This document shows, in pieces, positions 32,718 to 33,684 of a stretch of 33,684 nt of DNA (positions are counted from its first letter, which is position 1; every line of letters begins with the position of its first letter). Made by a program: the position numbers and the translations under genes. Where the stretch lies: NCBI GenBank assembly GCA_026398275.1, contig JAPLTF010000056.1, forward strand, positions 1 through 33,684, given 5' to 3'. Origin of the DNA: Verrucomicrobiota bacterium (GTDB taxonomy: Bacteria; Verrucomicrobiota; Verrucomicrobiia; Chthoniobacterales; Terrimicrobiaceae). Under the pieces are notes generated by a model that made no database searches, was not told where the DNA came from, and saw only the letters and a list, made by a program, of their open reading frames with translations.

Positions 32718-32723
32718 TTGACA
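32718..32723 (+). promoter_or_regulatory. TTGACA box 16 nt before the ParB-like start
   Basis: GGTTGACAT stands upstream of the ATG at 32740, with 16 nt between TTGACA and the ATG. The same arrangement precedes the next gene (33549-33554). No -10 box fits at normal spacing before the start codon, so it may be a regulator site or a promoter for a leaderless transcript rather than an ordinary promoter. Confidence 0.35.
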
Positions 32724-32739
32724 TTGCACCGTCGGCATC

Positions 32740-33516
32740 ATGTCCATACTTCCAGCCTCCTGCGACACCATCACCATTGACGAAGAATTCCGCGCCCACT
32801 GCCCGCCGCTCACGGAAACCGAGCGCCAGATGTTGCGGCAAGACATCGAGCGCAGCGGTCTTCTCTCCCCGCTGATTGTCTGGAATCACGAGGAAAAGAC
32901 GATCCTCGTGGACGGCCACAACCGCTACGAGATTTTGCAGGAACTCGAAAGGTTGGACGAACTCCAGACGACCGAGTTGGTTTTCGGCACTCGCGAAAAC
33001 GCGCTGAACTGGATCATCAACAACCAGCTTGGCCGTGGCCGGCGCAACCTGTCCCCGGACGCGGCGGCGTTGCTCCGGGGCAAGCTTTACACAGCGCAAC
33101 GCATCCCGGTGAAGGAACGGCTGGCGGCGCTCAAGACGCTGAACCCTTCCGGGAGGGCTACAGACCCAAGTGGACACAGTGTCCACATGGCCTCCGATCC
33201 TGAAATCGCAAAAGGAATCGCAGAACAATCCGGCGTCTCATCGCGCACCGTCCGGCGAGATGCAAAGTTTGCGGAGGCGGTCGAGAAACTGGGCATCACC
33301 AAAGAAGTCATGGCCGGGACCGAAAATCGCACCCGCAAGGAAATCATCCAGGCGGCATCGCCGGAACCGAAACCTCTCCCGACACTAATGCGGGAACGTC
33401 CGCTGGAGGACATCCTCTCGCAGCGCTGGGAGCCCTTCATCAAAGACATCCCCTTCAACAAGCACAGAGACGTCTACCATTGGATCACCCGGAAGCTCAA
33501 CCAGCCCCGGTGGTGA
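32740..33516 (+). CDS. ParB-like DNA-binding protein of a mobile element
   Basis: A 258-residue protein. The ParB/sulfiredoxin-type N-terminal domain (about 10-105) has SGLLSPLIVWNHEEKTILVD followed by GHNRYEILQEL, and then ENALNWIINNQLGRGRR. A helix-turn-helix follows at about 150-175 (IAEQSGVSSRTVRRDAKF). A low-complexity linker near 138-150 is encoded across a 17-bp palindrome. No ParA partner precedes it. Such orphan ParB-like proteins are typical of prophages and integrative elements, where they act in partition or regulation. Confidence 0.82.
   Translation: MSILPASCDTITIDEEFRAHCPPLTETERQMLRQDIERSGLLSPLIVWNHEEKTILVDGHNRYEILQELERLDELQTTELVFGTRENALNWIINNQLGRGRRNLSPDAAALLRGKLYTAQRIPVKERLAALKTLNPSGRATDPSGHSVHMASDPEIAKGIAEQSGVSSRTVRRDAKFAEAVEKLGITKEVMAGTENRTRKEIIQAASPEPKPLPTLMRERPLEDILSQRWEPFIKDIPFNKHRDVYHWITRKLNQPRW
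33170..33186. repeat. 17-bp palindrome inside the ParB-like gene
   Basis: GTGGACAC and GTGTCCAC (8 bp each) flank a single A. It falls in the linker between the N-terminal domain and the helix-turn-helix of the ParB-like protein. Its size fits a dimer-binding operator or a parS-like site, but it is unlike the common parS consensus and may be chance. Confidence 0.5.
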
Positions 33517-33548
33517 AATCAGGCGCGGGATCGTGCGCTTCGTTCGGG

Positions 33549-33554
33549 TTGACA
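33549..33554 (+). promoter_or_regulatory. TTGACA box 16 nt before the last gene
   Basis: GGTTGACAT again, exactly 16 nt ahead of the ATG at 33571, matching the ParB-like gene's upstream box in sequence and spacing. Confidence 0.35.
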
Positions 33555-33570
33555 TGCCAACTCAGGCGTT

Positions 33571-33684
33571 ATGTCTATCCACCTTCCACGTCCCCGTTAC
33601 GATCTGACGCTCATCAGCACAAGCGAACTGTGCCGCCTTCTGAACGTTCCCGAATCCCGAATGCTCCGCGCCATCCGCGAGGGC
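33571..33684 (+). CDS. Partial gene, probable small DNA-binding protein (runs off the window)
   Basis: From ATG 33571 the first 38 residues read MSIHLPRPRYDLTLISTSEL and then CRLLNVPESRMLRAIREG. The second half (LISTSELCRLLNVPESRML) has the spacing of a MerR/excisionase-type helix-turn-helix. The start MSI-x-x-P resembles that of the ParB-like protein (MSILPA). Too little is present to name it. Confidence 0.5.
   Translation, partial: MSIHLPRPRYDLTLISTSELCRLLNVPESRMLRAIREG

Noticed and set aside
1-33684. CRISPR arrays, rRNA or tRNA genes
   Set aside because: No regularly spaced direct repeats and no rRNA or full tRNA structures were seen on either strand.

Overview
The window looks like chromosomal DNA of a high-GC member of the Verrucomicrobiota (PVC group). 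This is an inference. It rests on a signal-peptide-bearing RHS giant with calcium-repeat partners, a PduS/PduT pair, a histone-H1-like plus SWIB pair, weak Shine-Dalgarno sites, and GC-rich palindromic repeats between convergent genes. No rRNA, tRNA or CRISPR array was seen. The genus cannot be read from this sequence.

Left, 1-7,700: the window opens inside an IS5-like transposase. A leftward RHS operon follows, transcribed from about 7,690 toward 125: an exported protein of unknown function, a small exported TSP3/calcium-repeat protein, a 1,918-residue exported RHS protein, an unlisted 52-residue two-helix membrane protein starting 2 nt after the RHS stop, and an 88-residue protein. The last 120 residues of the RHS protein carry kinase-like motifs and end in a membrane-like helix. 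The two small genes are the immunity candidates. This is the best candidate for an undescribed system in the window. A small XRE regulator faces away from the operon.

Centre-left, 8,000-17,500: a leftward ACT-domain / SAM-SUMF1 / methyltransferase / FAD-oxidoreductase cluster; a rightward RlmD-like rRNA methyltransferase with an aldo/keto reductase overlapping it by 4 nt; then MgtA followed 1 nt later by a PTS EIIA-type protein. A 394-nt convergent gap holds a large nested palindrome and a first copy (A) of a dispersed palindromic repeat.

Centre, 17,500-21,800: a leftward Usp-PduS-PduT operon, which pairs a microcompartment shell protein with its Fe-S electron-transfer partner but has no other shell gene nearby; divergent rarA; a 129-bp tandem duplication covering the rarA 3' end and a hairpin; and a small four-helix membrane protein.

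Centre-right, 21,900-30,600: mostly housekeeping genes. These are tadA / exported protein / polX (leftward), rpe, a small exported protein with a perfect terminator, rmuC, the second repeat copy (B), a Gfo/Idh/MocA oxidoreductase, a lysylphosphatidylglycerol-synthase-like membrane protein, and a SOUL heme-binding lipoprotein.

Right, 30,480-33,684: gene fragments and small genes typical of a prophage or integrative element. They include a truncated gene on each strand around a junction near 30,640, an endonuclease-like gene, a small cysteine-containing protein, an H1-like plus SWIB pair, a ParB-like protein containing an internal palindrome, and the start of another gene that shares an upstream motif with the ParB-like gene.
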